Origin: Aquibium carbonis
Lineage (GTDB): Bacteria > Pseudomonadota > Alphaproteobacteria > Rhizobiales > Rhizobiaceae
NCBI RefSeq assembly: GCF_003970795.1
Contig: NZ_RWKW01000048.1
Span: forward strand, 1 to 64,000
DNA length: 64,000 bases
Direction of reading: 5' to 3'
The number at the start of each line of letters is the position of its first letter. Position 1 is the stretch's first letter. Below the pieces are notes generated by a model, which did not search any database, was not told the DNA's origin, and saw nothing but the letters and a program-made list of their open reading frames with translations. Shown here piece after piece: positions 8,721 to 16,936 of this stretch. A program made the position numbers and the translations under genes.

Positions 8721-8987
8721 GGCGCGCCTCATGGGTCGTTTGACGGGATGTCGCGGTCATATAGGACGGGCTTCCGGCGATTGCACGCGCGAACGATCAT
8801 CGTGAAGCCATGGTCCGTCCGGCGGCCTGGGGCCTCCCGCGCGGAGGGGGTGTCATGCAATTGAAACAGACCTCTGGCATGGCTTCGTCGACGAATTAGC
8901 CGGCTGGGGCCCGATCCGGCAGGAGATTGCCTCGATCGGATGGTTGTTTATGCTCCGCAAGCCTGCGGACGCATGCAGGAGGGGTTG

Positions 8988-9458
8988 ATGGCCAGGGAAA
9001 AGGGCGCGGCGCTGAGCCGCCTTCAGTCGGCCGCGCGGCTTTCGCGCACGGCGCTCGCATCGAGGCTTCTCGATCACGGGTTCTATGCCGGGCAGGACCA
9101 GATCATGCTCGCGCTCGCGCTCGAGGATGGGCAGACGCCCGGCCAGCTGGCGTCGCGGCTGGGGGTGCGCCCGCCGACCATCACCAAGACCATCAACAGG
9201 CTTCAGGCACAGTCCTTCCTCGACAAGCGCGCTTCGGAAAATGATGCCCGCCAGGCGCACGTCTTCCTCACCGAAAGCGGCCGGGACGCCATCAAGGCGA
9301 TCGAGAAGTCGGTTCGAAAGACCGAAAAGCAGGCTCTGAAGGGGCTCGACAAGAAAGAGCAGAAGACGCTGTCCAAACTGCTGGCGCGCATCGAGGGCAA
9401 CCTCTCCGGCAACCCCCGCCAGATCGACATGATGGACGACGCCGAGGACGACGAGTAG
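8988..9458 (+). CDS. MarR family transcriptional regulator
   Basis: 156 residues with a winged helix-turn-helix: LASRLGVRPPTITKTINRLQ is the recognition region and KRASENDARQAHVFLTESG is the wing. Members form dimers that repress nearby genes and release DNA on binding small aromatic or phenolic ligands. AGGAGGGG at 8977-8984 fixes the ATG at 8988; a longer reading from 8940 is not supported. The C-terminus is acidic (DDAEDDE). The drug/metabolite exporter gene starts 44 bases downstream on the same strand and may be its target. The 255-base upstream gap to 8733 shows no other gene. Confidence 0.85.
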   Translation: MAREKGAALSRLQSAARLSRTALASRLLDHGFYAGQDQIMLALALEDGQTPGQLASRLGVRPPTITKTINRLQAQSFLDKRASENDARQAHVFLTESGRDAIKAIEKSVRKTEKQALKGLDKKEQKTLSKLLARIEGNLSGNPRQIDMMDDAEDDE

Positions 9459-9501
9459 GTCCGCGACGCGTCCCGCTTCCCCCCGGGCGGCGGGAATTCC
9501 C

Positions 9502-10476
9502 TTGCCCTTGCATTCGGGATCGCTGAAACAGGGCGAAACGATTCCTCTGACGGCGACGCCGGTGAAGAAGCCATCCCCGACCCCGGAAACCGCGACGCCA
9601 GCCGCCGCCATCCTGCTCGTCTTCTCGGCGGGACTCCTGTTTTCGTTCCTCGATTCAGGCGCCAAATACCTCGGCTCGGTCGGCCTCTCCTCGCCCTTCA
9701 TCGCCTGGGTGCGCTTCGCCGTCCATGCCCTGCTCGCGCTCGTCCTGTTGCGCGCATGGTCGAGCCCGGCCGTCTTCCGGGTCAGGAGCATGCCCCGCCA
9801 GGTGGTGCGCGGAATGTTCCTGTTCGGCTCCACCTTCTTCAACTTTCTGGCGCTGCAGACCCTGCAGCTGGCCGAAACCGTGTCGATCTTCTTCTTCGCC
9901 CCGATGGTCATCACCGCGATCGCCGGGCCGCTGCTCGGCGAATGGGCGGGCTGGCGGCGCTGGATGGCCGTGCTCGTGGGGTTCGTCGGGGTCGTCGTGG
10001 TCACGCGTCCGGGGCTGGGGGTCTTCGGTCTCGGCCACGTCTATGCCCTTTGCGCCATGTTCAGCTACTGCCTCTACGTCATTTCGACACGCCAGATGAG
10101 CCGCCAGGAAACGTCCGAGAGCCTGATCTTCTACTCCGCCCTGACGCCCGTGGTCTTGATGGCGCCGACCCTCCCCTTCTATGCGACGATGCCTGAGGGC
10201 GGGCTCCAGTGGACCGTGCTCTTGTCGATGGGCGTGCTCGGCGGAATCGGCCACTGGCTGATCATCAAGGCCTATCGAATCGCCACCACCACGGCCCTGG
10301 CGCCCTATGCCTATCTGCAACTCGTCTGGATGGTGTCGCTCGGCTACCTCTTCTTCGACGACCTGCCGGATCTGTGGACGATCGGAGGGGCGCTCATCAT
10401 CGTGTCGAGCGGGCTCTACATCGTCCATCGGGAACGGCAGTTGCGGCTCCGCGACGCCGCACTGTCGAACCCCTGA
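9502..10476 (+). CDS. EamA/DMT family transporter
   Basis: 324 residues, about ten membrane-spanning helices arranged as two EamA repeats (roughly residues 35-165 and 180-310). Typical features are the half-length duplication, RGMFLFGSTFFNFLALQ in the first repeat and YAYLQLVWMVSLGYLFF in the second. It sits in the inner membrane and probably exports a metabolite or drug; the substrate is unknown. The start is uncertain: TTG at 9502 has GGCGGGAA six bases before it, but no ATG lies near the first helix. The N-terminal 30 residues are polar. It follows the marR gene closely and may be regulated by it. Confidence 0.8.
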   Translation: MPLHSGSLKQGETIPLTATPVKKPSPTPETATPAAAILLVFSAGLLFSFLDSGAKYLGSVGLSSPFIAWVRFAVHALLALVLLRAWSSPAVFRVRSMPRQVVRGMFLFGSTFFNFLALQTLQLAETVSIFFFAPMVITAIAGPLLGEWAGWRRWMAVLVGFVGVVVVTRPGLGVFGLGHVYALCAMFSYCLYVISTRQMSRQETSESLIFYSALTPVVLMAPTLPFYATMPEGGLQWTVLLSMGVLGGIGHWLIIKAYRIATTTALAPYAYLQLVWMVSLGYLFFDDLPDLWTIGGALIIVSSGLYIVHRERQLRLRDAALSNP

Positions 10477-10487
10477 CGGAAAAGGGT

Positions 10488-10536
10488 TTGAAACGCTGGA
10501 TGGCGATGACGTATAGCTTGCCTAAACGGTTTAAGG
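10488..10536 (+). promoter_or_regulatory. promoter and probable LacI-family operator of the lacI-like gene
   Basis: TTGAAA (10488-10493) and TATAGC (10512-10517) form a sigma-70-like promoter with an 18-base spacer. Just after the -10 box lies CCTAAACGGTTTAAGG (10521-10536), whose core AAAC-G-GTTT is an inverted repeat of the form LacI-family proteins bind. Its position across the expected transcription start suggests that the regulator represses itself. Confidence 0.55.
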
Positions 10537-10557
10537 CGACGTCGCGGGGAGGGCGCT

Positions 10558-11580
10558 CTGGCGCAAAAAATCAAGCTTTCGACGATTGCCGACGCGCTTG
10601 GCGTTTCCACCGCCACGGTTTCCCTCGCCTTGCGCGACAGTCCGCTCGTCGCTGACGCCACGCGCGACCGGATCAAGGAACACGCCCGCGCCATTGGCTA
10701 CATCTACAACCGCCGGGCGGCGAGCCTCAGGACATCGCGATCCGGCATCGTCGGCGTGGTCGTGCACGACATCATGAATCCGTTCTTCGCCGAGATCCTT
10801 CGTTCGATCGAAACCGAACTCGACCGCAGCCGCCAGACATTTCTCCTGTCCAACCACTACGACCAGCTGGAAAAGCAGCGCAGCTTCATCGACACGCTGC
10901 TCCAGTTGGGGGCGGATGGGGTCATCATGTCGCCCGCCATCGGCACGCCGCGCGAGGACATCCAGCTGATGGAAGACAACGGCCTTCCCGCCGTGCTTGT
11001 CGCCCGCTCGGTCGAAGGGGCGCAGGTCCCGGTGTTTCGCGGCGACGATTCCTACGGGATCGGCCTGGCGACCAACCATCTCATCTCGCTCGGCCACCGC
11101 CGCATCGTGATGATCGGCGGCACCGACCAGACCTCGACGGGACGGCACCGCTATCAGGGCTACGTCATCGCCATGCAGAAGGCCGGGCTCGAGGTTCAGC
11201 CGCACTGGCGAATACCCGGACCGCGCACCAAGCAGGCCGGGTTCGAGGTCGCCGGCCAGTTCCTCGCTCTCCAGGACAAGCCGACGGCTGCGGTCTGCTG
11301 GAACGATCTCGTCGCGATCGGGCTGATGAATGGCATCGCGCGCGCCGGACTGGTGCCGGGAACCGACATTTCGGTCACCGGCTACGACGATCTCGAGGAA
11401 GCGGCCATCGCGACGCCCGCCCTGACCACCGTCTGGAACGGACAGCGCGACGTCGGCCGGCGGGCCGCCCGCGCCTTGCTCGACCGGCTCAACGGCATCG
11501 TGGTGCAGCCTTCGCAGGAACTCATCAAGCCCGAACTGCACGTGCGGCAGTCGACCGGAAAGCCGGTCGAGCGGGGCTAG
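10558..11580 (+). CDS. LacI family transcriptional regulator
   Basis: 340 residues. The N-terminal helix-turn-helix (KLSTIADALGVSTATVSLAL) is followed by the hinge and a periplasmic-binding-protein-like domain (GIVGVVVHDIMNPFFAEIL, GHRRIVMIGG, AAVCWNDLVAIGLMNG, SVTGYDDLEEAA). The reading frame around the HTH has no ATG, GTG or TTG between the stop at 10507 and the HTH. The only reasonable start is CTG at 10558, four bases after GGGGAGGG. Starting at the first ATG (10630) would delete the DNA-binding helices. No sugar operon is adjacent, so the effector and remote targets are unknown. Self-regulation is likely from the operator upstream. Confidence 0.85.
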   Translation: MAQKIKLSTIADALGVSTATVSLALRDSPLVADATRDRIKEHARAIGYIYNRRAASLRTSRSGIVGVVVHDIMNPFFAEILRSIETELDRSRQTFLLSNHYDQLEKQRSFIDTLLQLGADGVIMSPAIGTPREDIQLMEDNGLPAVLVARSVEGAQVPVFRGDDSYGIGLATNHLISLGHRRIVMIGGTDQTSTGRHRYQGYVIAMQKAGLEVQPHWRIPGPRTKQAGFEVAGQFLALQDKPTAAVCWNDLVAIGLMNGIARAGLVPGTDISVTGYDDLEEAAIATPALTTVWNGQRDVGRRAARALLDRLNGIVVQPSQELIKPELHVRQSTGKPVERG

Positions 11581-11639
11581 GTGCCCGGCGCCCGGCGGCG
11601 CATCGATCCTGCATCAGGACGCTTTCGAACACCGACGCG

Positions 11640-11665
11640 AAAAAGGCCCCGGCGTTGCCGGAGCC
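11640..11665 (-). terminator. intrinsic terminator of the small exported protein gene
   Basis: On the minus strand GGCTCCGGC-AAC-GCCGGGGCC is followed by TTTTT. The 9-bp stem has one G-T pair. It lies 26 bases past the stop of the minus-strand gene and also sits after the lacI-like gene, so it may stop transcription from both sides. Confidence 0.75.
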
Positions 11666-11691
11666 CTTCTCGATGGTCGCGTGTGAGGCGA

Positions 11692-12045
11692 TCAGTTGGT
11701 GGAGGCGGTCTCGCCGACGACACCGCACAGCCCGTTGGTCACGGTGCCGTAGGAGCCGGGGTTCATCGCGGCCCGCTCGCAGGCTGCCCGGACGCTCGCC
11801 TGGTCTTCCGCGCCCATCGCTTCGAAAGCGGTGCGGACCTCGTCATCGCTGCGATACTGGGACCAGTCGTCGTTGAAAAACGGCGCATAGCGCTCACGAT
11901 CGTTCTCGTACATCATGCGTTCTTCGTCCGACTGCCAGGTGGCGTTGCGGTCGAGTTCGCTCATGGCGGGGGTGCCCTGCGCGAAAGCCGAACCGGATAC
12001 GGCAAACGCGACGATCGAGGCGGCGGCGATAAGGGTGCGTTTCAT
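11692..12045 (-). CDS. small exported hypothetical protein
   Basis: 117 residues. A signal peptide ends at SAFA-Q (about residue 22), so the mature protein of about 95 residues should be periplasmic. It is acidic and rich in Asp, Glu and Arg, with a helix-like stretch DDEVRTAFEAMGAEDQASVRAACERA and two cysteines (CERAA and GLCGVV). I do not recognise a domain. A 5' leader of about 100 bases begins at an EcfG-type promoter, which would make it part of the general stress response. The gene ends in its own terminator, so it is monocistronic. Conserved small exported proteins of this kind are common in Hyphomicrobiales. Confidence 0.8.
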   Translation of the reverse strand: MKRTLIAAASIVAFAVSGSAFAQGTPAMSELDRNATWQSDEERMMYENDRERYAPFFNDDWSQYRSDDEVRTAFEAMGAEDQASVRAACERAAMNPGSYGTVTNGLCGVVGETASTN

Positions 12046-12142
12046 GGAATTGTCTCCTTCCGTGGGGCGTAGGGTCGCCCCTTTTCTGTTTGTACGTTTC
12101 AGCGAATGCGCCTGAACTCACGTCTGGCGCAGTCGTGGAGAA

Positions 12143-12167
12143 AACGTCGTCACCGGGGGCGCGTTCC
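12143..12167 (-). promoter_or_regulatory. EcfG-type (general stress) promoter candidate
   Basis: On the minus strand GGAAC (12167-12163) and GTT (12145-12143) are separated by 17 bases, with C before GTT. This fits the GGAAC-N16/17-cGTT consensus of the alphaproteobacterial general stress sigma factor EcfG. It drives toward the small exported protein gene at 12045. Confidence 0.45.
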
Positions 12168-12207
12168 AAGAAACCTGCCCGGCGCGTTGACCATTCCGTG
12201 AACGCGA

Positions 12208-12229
12208 GGGAGGGAACCGATTCCCTCCC
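12208..12229. other. perfect 9-bp inverted repeat upstream of the 2-hydroxyacid dehydrogenase gene
   Basis: GGGAGGGAA-CCGA-TTCCCTCCC ends 55 bases before the ATG at 12285. No T-run follows. It could be a leader hairpin or an operator. Nothing else is seen in the gap 12046-12284 apart from the opposing promoter. Confidence 0.4.
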
Positions 12230-12284
12230 GGCCTGAAACTGTCTACGGTCGCTCCAGGTCCATCAGCGTCGCAAAGGAGTGGAA

Positions 12285-13268
12285 ATGCCACGAACCCCGA
12301 TCCACGATATCGTCGTCCTCGTGCCCGGGCGCCTGCATGGTCATGCCGTCAAGCGTCTCGGCGAGGCGTTCACGCTCGTGGCGATCGACCGGGCCGACCC
12401 CGCCCTGATCGACGCTGATCTGGCCTCGCGGGTTCGCGGACTGGCGTCGATGACCGTCGTCGACCGGGCCTTCATCGACGCGTTGCCGAACCTGGAAATC
12501 ATCGCCAACTTCGGTGTCGGCTATGATGCGGTGGATGCCGTCCACGCAGCGAAGAAGAACGTGATGGTGACCAACACGCCGGACGTTCTGACCGAGGAAG
12601 TCGCGGATACGGCGATCGGCCTGCTCCTCAACACGGTTCGCGAACTGCCGAAGGCGGAAGCCTGGCTCAGGGCAGGGCGCTGGGTGAAGGATGGCGCCTA
12701 CCCGCTGTCGCGCGCCACCTTGCGCGGCCGGTCGGTCGGAATCTTCGGCATGGGCAGGATCGGCCTGGCCATCGCCCGCCGGCTCGAGGCCTTCGGCCTG
12801 CCGATCAGCTATCACAACCGTCGCCCGGTCGAGGGCGTCGCCTACGCCTATCACGACACGCTGGTAGGGCTTGCGCGATCGGTGGATACGCTGGTTTCGG
12901 TGGCACCCGGCGGCGCGGCGACGGAAAGAGCGGTCAATGCCGAGGTACTGTCGGCTCTTGGTCCGCAAGGCGTCTTCGTCAACATCGGACGCGGAAGTAC
13001 GGTGGACCAGACGGCCTTGGCGACTGCGTTGAGGGAGGGCGCCATCATGGCGGCGGGGCTCGATGTCTTCGAAGACGAGCCGCGTGTTCCCGACGACCTG
13101 CTGGCGCTCGAAAATGCGTGCCTGTTGCCGCATGTCGGCTCGGCCTCTGTTCACACGCGCCAGGCCATGGCCGATCTCGTCGTCGACAACCTCCTGGGAT
13201 GGTTTGCCGATGGCAAGGCGCTCACGCCCGTCGGCGAGACGGCATCGGTGGTCGCGCGCCCTCGTTGA
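12285..13268 (+). CDS. D-isomer-specific 2-hydroxyacid dehydrogenase
   Basis: 327 residues. It should interconvert a 2-oxoacid and a D-2-hydroxyacid with NAD(P)H in the cytoplasm, as in glyoxylate/hydroxypyruvate reductases. The Rossmann motif is GIFGMGRIG. After the second strand comes HNRRPV, where the asparagine and arginines in place of an acidic residue suggest NADPH. The catalytic triad is visible as Arg in VNIGRGSTVD, Glu in DVFEDEP and His in LLPHVGS. AAGGAG five bases before the ATG fixes the start. The nearby TakP-like importer for 2-oxoacids is a plausible metabolic partner, but it lies over 1 kb away behind an opposing gene. Confidence 0.85.
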   Translation: MPRTPIHDIVVLVPGRLHGHAVKRLGEAFTLVAIDRADPALIDADLASRVRGLASMTVVDRAFIDALPNLEIIANFGVGYDAVDAVHAAKKNVMVTNTPDVLTEEVADTAIGLLLNTVRELPKAEAWLRAGRWVKDGAYPLSRATLRGRSVGIFGMGRIGLAIARRLEAFGLPISYHNRRPVEGVAYAYHDTLVGLARSVDTLVSVAPGGAATERAVNAEVLSALGPQGVFVNIGRGSTVDQTALATALREGAIMAAGLDVFEDEPRVPDDLLALENACLLPHVGSASVHTRQAMADLVVDNLLGWFADGKALTPVGETASVVARPR

Positions 13269-13294
13269 TCGATCGAGGGCGAAGCCGCCGCGGA

Positions 13295-14068
13295 CTACTC
13301 CGCGGCAGCCGCCACGCCCGTGCGGGCGCTCGAATGAGCCCGCACGGCGTCACCGAAGGCCCGGAAGATTCGCGCGGAGGTGTCGTCGCTTCGGACCCAG
13401 TATTCCGGGTGCCACTGAACGCCGACGGCAAAGCCCTTCGAATCGCGAACCGAAACGGCCTCGACGGTGCCGTCCTCGGCGACGGCTTCGACCTGGAGCC
13501 TTTCGCCGAGACGGTCGATCGCCTGCCGGTGCACGGAGTTGACGCGAATGTCTCCGGCGCCGAAAACGCCGGCCAGGCAGCTTCCGGGCTTGATCGTGAC
13601 GTTCTGGCGGATGGCAAAACGGATGTCGTGGTGTTCGCCGGGCGGCGCGCGATGGTCCAGATTGCCTTCCTTCTCCTGGATTTCGGTCGCCAGCGTTCCG
13701 CCGAGCGCCACGTTCATCTCCTGGATGCCGCGGCAGATGGCGAGCAGCGGCACGCCGTGTTCGATGGCCTTGCGGATCAGGGGCAGGGTGGTGGCGTCGC
13801 GCGCGGGGTCATAGGGACCGTTTTCCTCCGTCGCCTCGCCGCCATAGAGATCCGGGTGCACGTTGGTCTTCGAGCCGGTGATGATCACGCCGTCGACCAT
13901 CGACAGTAGCCCGTCGAAATCGATCCGCTCTCCGAGATTGGGCAGCACCATCGGCAGCACGCCAGCGCCGGTGATGGCGGCCTCGACATACTGCTGCGGA
14001 ACCGCATGCCACGTATAGGCATCGTAGCTGCGGATGTCCGACGAAATGGCGACAAGGGGCTGGCTCAT
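13295..14068 (-). CDS. gamma-glutamyl-gamma-aminobutyrate hydrolase family protein (class I glutamine amidotransferase-like, C26)
   Basis: 257 residues, one class I glutamine amidotransferase-like domain. The nucleophile Cys lies in LLAICRGIQEMNVALGG and the His-Glu pair in GVQWHPEY. PuuD of the putrescine pathway belongs here and cleaves gamma-glutamyl-GABA to glutamate and GABA. Longer readings upstream of 14068 add a basic unconserved stretch; MSQPLVAISSD matches the normal family start. Its partner enzymes could be the glutamine synthetase-like and aminotransferase genes at 2.6-5.3 kb, which would complete a gamma-glutamylation route. This link is inferred, as the genes are 8 kb apart. 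It converges on the 2-hydroxyacid dehydrogenase gene. Confidence 0.8.
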   Translation of the reverse strand: MSQPLVAISSDIRSYDAYTWHAVPQQYVEAAITGAGVLPMVLPNLGERIDFDGLLSMVDGVIITGSKTNVHPDLYGGEATEENGPYDPARDATTLPLIRKAIEHGVPLLAICRGIQEMNVALGGTLATEIQEKEGNLDHRAPPGEHHDIRFAIRQNVTIKPGSCLAGVFGAGDIRVNSVHRQAIDRLGERLQVEAVAEDGTVEAVSVRDSKGFAVGVQWHPEYWVRSDDTSARIFRAFGDAVRAHSSARTGVAAAAE

Positions 14069-14089
14069 GGTGCGGAAACCTCTTGAATT

Positions 14090-14108
14090 ACGACGCGCGA
14101 TGCGTCGT
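14090..14108. promoter_or_regulatory. inverted repeat upstream of the PuuD-like gene
   Basis: ACGACGC-GCGAT-GCGTCGT is a perfect 7-bp palindrome with a 5-base centre, 22 bases upstream of the PuuD-like start. It could be a repressor operator. The divergent gap 14069-14327 also holds the leader of the TRAP binding protein gene and no other gene. Confidence 0.35.
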
Positions 14109-14327
14109 CTCGCGCCCCGTTTATCGCTCTTCGCCATGCTTTCCAATTGGATTTCCATGCGCCGCAGCCATTCCGCAAGGTCGGCGGAACGGTCGGATCG
14201 AGAGGAGGCTCGACGCTGGACTTGCCCGGATGCCCGTGTATTGATACGGCCCGGTTCCGGGGCAGGGCGTCGCATCGGCGGCGACCGCATGCCACTTACC
14301 GCTACATTCCGACAAGGGAGGATATCT

Positions 14328-15425
14328 ATGGATCGTCGTTCATTCATCACCAAGGCGGGTCTGGCTGGCGCTGCCGCCGCCACCGCGTCCACGCTTGCAG
14401 CCCCTGCCATCGCGCAGGGCAACCAGACCTGGCGCATGGTCACCACTTGGCCGAAGAACTTTCCCGGCCTGGGCGTCGGCGCTCAGCGCCTCGGCGACCG
14501 CATCACCGCGGCATCCGGCGGCCGCCTGACCATCCAGGTCTATTCCGCGGGCGAACTCGTGCCGCCGCTTCAGTCGCTCGACGCCGTCATCGAAGGCTCG
14601 GCCGAGATGAGCCACGGCGCCGCCTATTACTGGCAGAACAAGAGCGCCGGCCTCTCCTTCTTCACCGGCGTTCCCTACGGCATGACCTCGCGCGAGCTGT
14701 CGGGCTGGGTTCGCTATCTCGGCGGTCAGGAAATCTGGGACGAGATCTACGACCAGTTCGGCGTCCAGGGCTTCCTGTCGGGTGACACCGGCAACCAGGC
14801 CGGCGGCTGGTTCCGCAACGAGTTGACGGGTGTTTCCGACATTCAGGGCCTGCGCTTCCGTACCCCCGGCCTCGGCGGCCGCGTGTGGGAGAAGCTCGGC
14901 GCCTCGGTGACCAACATGGCGGCGGGCGAGATCTTCCAGGCGCTGCAGTCGGGCACGCTCGACGCGGCCGAGTTCGTCGGCCCCTACAACGACCTGGCGC
15001 TCGGCTTCTACCAGATCGCCAAGAACTACTACTTCCCGAGCTTCATCGAGCCGGGCCTGGCCACCGAACTGGTGGTCGACAAGGCAAAGTACCAGGCGCT
15101 CCCCAGCGATCTCCAGGCCATCATCCGCGACGTCTGCCAGGCGGAGTACGATTCGGTGGCTGCCGACTTCGCCGCGAACGACCCGCGCGCGCTCCAGACG
15201 CTGGTCAACGATCACGGCGTGCAGATTCGCCAGTTCCCCGATGAGATCCTCGAGGCCGGCGCCAATGCGGCGAAGGAGATCATGGAGGGGCTGCTGTCGT
15301 CCGGCGACGCGCTGACCAAGAAGACCGCCGAGAGCTTCGTGTCGGCGCTCAACGTCGTGCGCCAGAAGACGGAAGGCACGGATTCCCTGTTCATCCAGGC
15401 GCGCGAGAAGTACTTCCATATCTGA
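14328..15425 (+). CDS. TRAP transporter solute-binding protein, TakP-like (DctP family), Tat-exported
   Basis: 365 residues. The N-terminus MDRRSFITKAGLAG is a twin-arginine signal ending near PAIAQ, so the protein is folded before export to the periplasm. It closely resembles TakP of Rhodobacter sphaeroides, which binds 2-oxoacids such as pyruvate: compare VYSAGELVPPLQSLDAV, GNQAGGWFR and EFVGPYNDLALGFYQ. It should deliver a 2-oxoacid or lactate-type ligand to the DctQM permease. GGGAGGA at 14316-14322 fixes the start. A strong terminator follows. The permease genes are on the opposite strand and converge on this gene, so binding protein and permease are transcribed separately. Confidence 0.85.
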   Translation: MDRRSFITKAGLAGAAAATASTLAAPAIAQGNQTWRMVTTWPKNFPGLGVGAQRLGDRITAASGGRLTIQVYSAGELVPPLQSLDAVIEGSAEMSHGAAYYWQNKSAGLSFFTGVPYGMTSRELSGWVRYLGGQEIWDEIYDQFGVQGFLSGDTGNQAGGWFRNELTGVSDIQGLRFRTPGLGGRVWEKLGASVTNMAAGEIFQALQSGTLDAAEFVGPYNDLALGFYQIAKNYYFPSFIEPGLATELVVDKAKYQALPSDLQAIIRDVCQAEYDSVAADFAANDPRALQTLVNDHGVQIRQFPDEILEAGANAAKEIMEGLLSSGDALTKKTAESFVSALNVVRQKTEGTDSLFIQAREKYFHI

Positions 15426-15450
15426 TCGTCAGATATCGGTTCATCGAAGC

Positions 15451-15478
15451 AAAAGCCCGGGAGCGATCCCGGGCTTTT
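15451..15478. terminator. bidirectional intrinsic terminator between TRAP genes
   Basis: AAAAGCCCGGGA-GCGA-TCCCGGGCTTTT is a perfect stem flanked by A- and T-runs on both sides. It ends the binding protein gene on the plus strand and can stop transcription of the permease genes from the other side. Confidence 0.85.
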
Positions 15479-15541
15479 GTGCGTCTGTGGCTGGCGCAAG
15501 GTCGCATCGGCCCTTCGCCTTCCCTTTCGCGGGATACGGCG

Positions 15542-16936
15542 TCAGCTGTAGATCCAGCGGGGCAGCCAGGTCGCGATGTCGGGAAACAGGAACAGAAGCG
15601 CCAGCGCGAGAATCTGCAATCCCACGAACGGCAAGACACCCTTGTAGATCATGCCGGTGGAGACGCTGTTTGGCGCCACGCCTCGCAGGTAGAACAGGGC
15701 GAAGCCGAAGGGCGGCGTGAGGAAGCTCGTCTGCAGATTGACGCCGACGATGACGCCGAGCCACACCGGATCGACGCCGAGGTTCAGGAGCACCGGCGCC
15801 GTGATCGGGATCACGATGAAGATGATTTCGAATGTGTCGAGGATGAACCCCAGCAGGAACATGATGGCCATGACGGCGATCACCGCGCCGGTCGTGCCGC
15901 CGGGCAGCTGCGACAGAAATTCGTGAACGAGATTGTCGCCACCCATCAGCCTGAAGACGATCGAAAACACCGACGCGCCGAAGAGGATAATGAACACCAT
16001 GGAGGTGATGGTCGCGGTGGAAATGACCGCTTCGCGCACGATCCGCGGTGAAAGCCGCCATCTGAATGCCGCCAGCACCATGGCGCCCACGGCACCCACG
16101 GACGCAGCTTCGGTGGGCGTGGCGATGCCGCCGAGGATCGAGCCCAGAACCGCCGAGATCAGGACGAGTGGCGGAACGAGAGCCACCACCACTTCGCGGA
16201 GCAGATCCTTCTTTTCCGCTTCCGGGACGGGCGTGGCGGGGCATGATGCCGGGTCGAAGATGGCTTTGAAGACCATCCAGCCGAGATAGAGGCCGACAAG
16301 CAGGAGGCCGGGGAGAAGTGCGCCGGCGAAGAGGTCTCCCACAGAGACCGGCGTCGGGGCGAAATTGCCCTTGGCCATCTGCACCTGGGCGTTGATGCCC
16401 GACAGCATGTCGCCCATGAAGATCAGGACGGTGGACGGCGGGATGATCTGGCCGAGTGTGCCCGACGCGCAGATGACGCCCGAGGCGAGCTTTGGATCGT
16501 AGCCTGCGCGCAGCATGGCCGGCAGGGAGATCAGGCCCATGGTGACGACCGTGGCGCCCACAACGCCCGTCGACGCCGCCAGCAGGGTGCCGACGATGAT
16601 GACGGAGATCCCCAGGCCCCCTCGCAGGTCTCCGAAGAGCTTGCCCATGGTCAGCAGCAGCTGCTCCGCGATCTTGGACCGCTCGAGCATCACGCCCATG
16701 AAGATGAAAAGCGGCACCGCGACCAGGACCTCGTTGGTCATGAACCCGATGTAGCGTCCCGCCAGCGAACCGAAGTTGGATGGGTCGAACACGCCCATCC
16801 ACATGCCGACGAGACCGAACATGAGAGACACGCCGGCCAGCGTGAACGCGACCGGAAACCCCAGCATCAGGAAGCCGATGACGCCGAAGAACATCAGCCC
16901 GGCGAGGATCTCGCCGAGGAGGACGGGATCCATCAA
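15542..16936 (-). CDS. TRAP transporter large permease subunit (DctM family)
   Basis: 464 residues, about 12-13 hydrophobic segments, the sodium-coupled transport subunit in the inner membrane. Family motifs are visible in EVLVAVPLFIFMGVMLERS, GGLGISVIIVGTLLAASTG, SGTLGQIIPPSTVLIFMGD and GGIATPTEAASVGAVGA. It should form a complex with the DctQ subunit encoded immediately upstream; the two genes overlap by four bases (ATGA). The transported compound is set by the TakP-like binding protein, so a 2-oxoacid or hydroxyacid is the best guess. Length and helices are normal. Confidence 0.9.
   Translation of the reverse strand: MMDPVLLGEILAGLMFFGVIGFLMLGFPVAFTLAGVSLMFGLVGMWMGVFDPSNFGSLAGRYIGFMTNEVLVAVPLFIFMGVMLERSKIAEQLLLTMGKLFGDLRGGLGISVIIVGTLLAASTGVVGATVVTMGLISLPAMLRAGYDPKLASGVICASGTLGQIIPPSTVLIFMGDMLSGINAQVQMAKGNFAPTPVSVGDLFAGALLPGLLLVGLYLGWMVFKAIFDPASCPATPVPEAEKKDLLREVVVALVPPLVLISAVLGSILGGIATPTEAASVGAVGAMVLAAFRWRLSPRIVREAVISTATITSMVFIILFGASVFSIVFRLMGGDNLVHEFLSQLPGGTTGAVIAVMAIMFLLGFILDTFEIIFIVIPITAPVLLNLGVDPVWLGVIVGVNLQTSFLTPPFGFALFYLRGVAPNSVSTGMIYKGVLPFVGLQILALALLFLFPDIATWLPRWIYS

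Noticed and set aside
8853-10004. Minus-strand frame across the marR and EamA genes
   Set aside because: Both genes on the plus strand have clear domains and ribosome binding sites; the antisense product has none.
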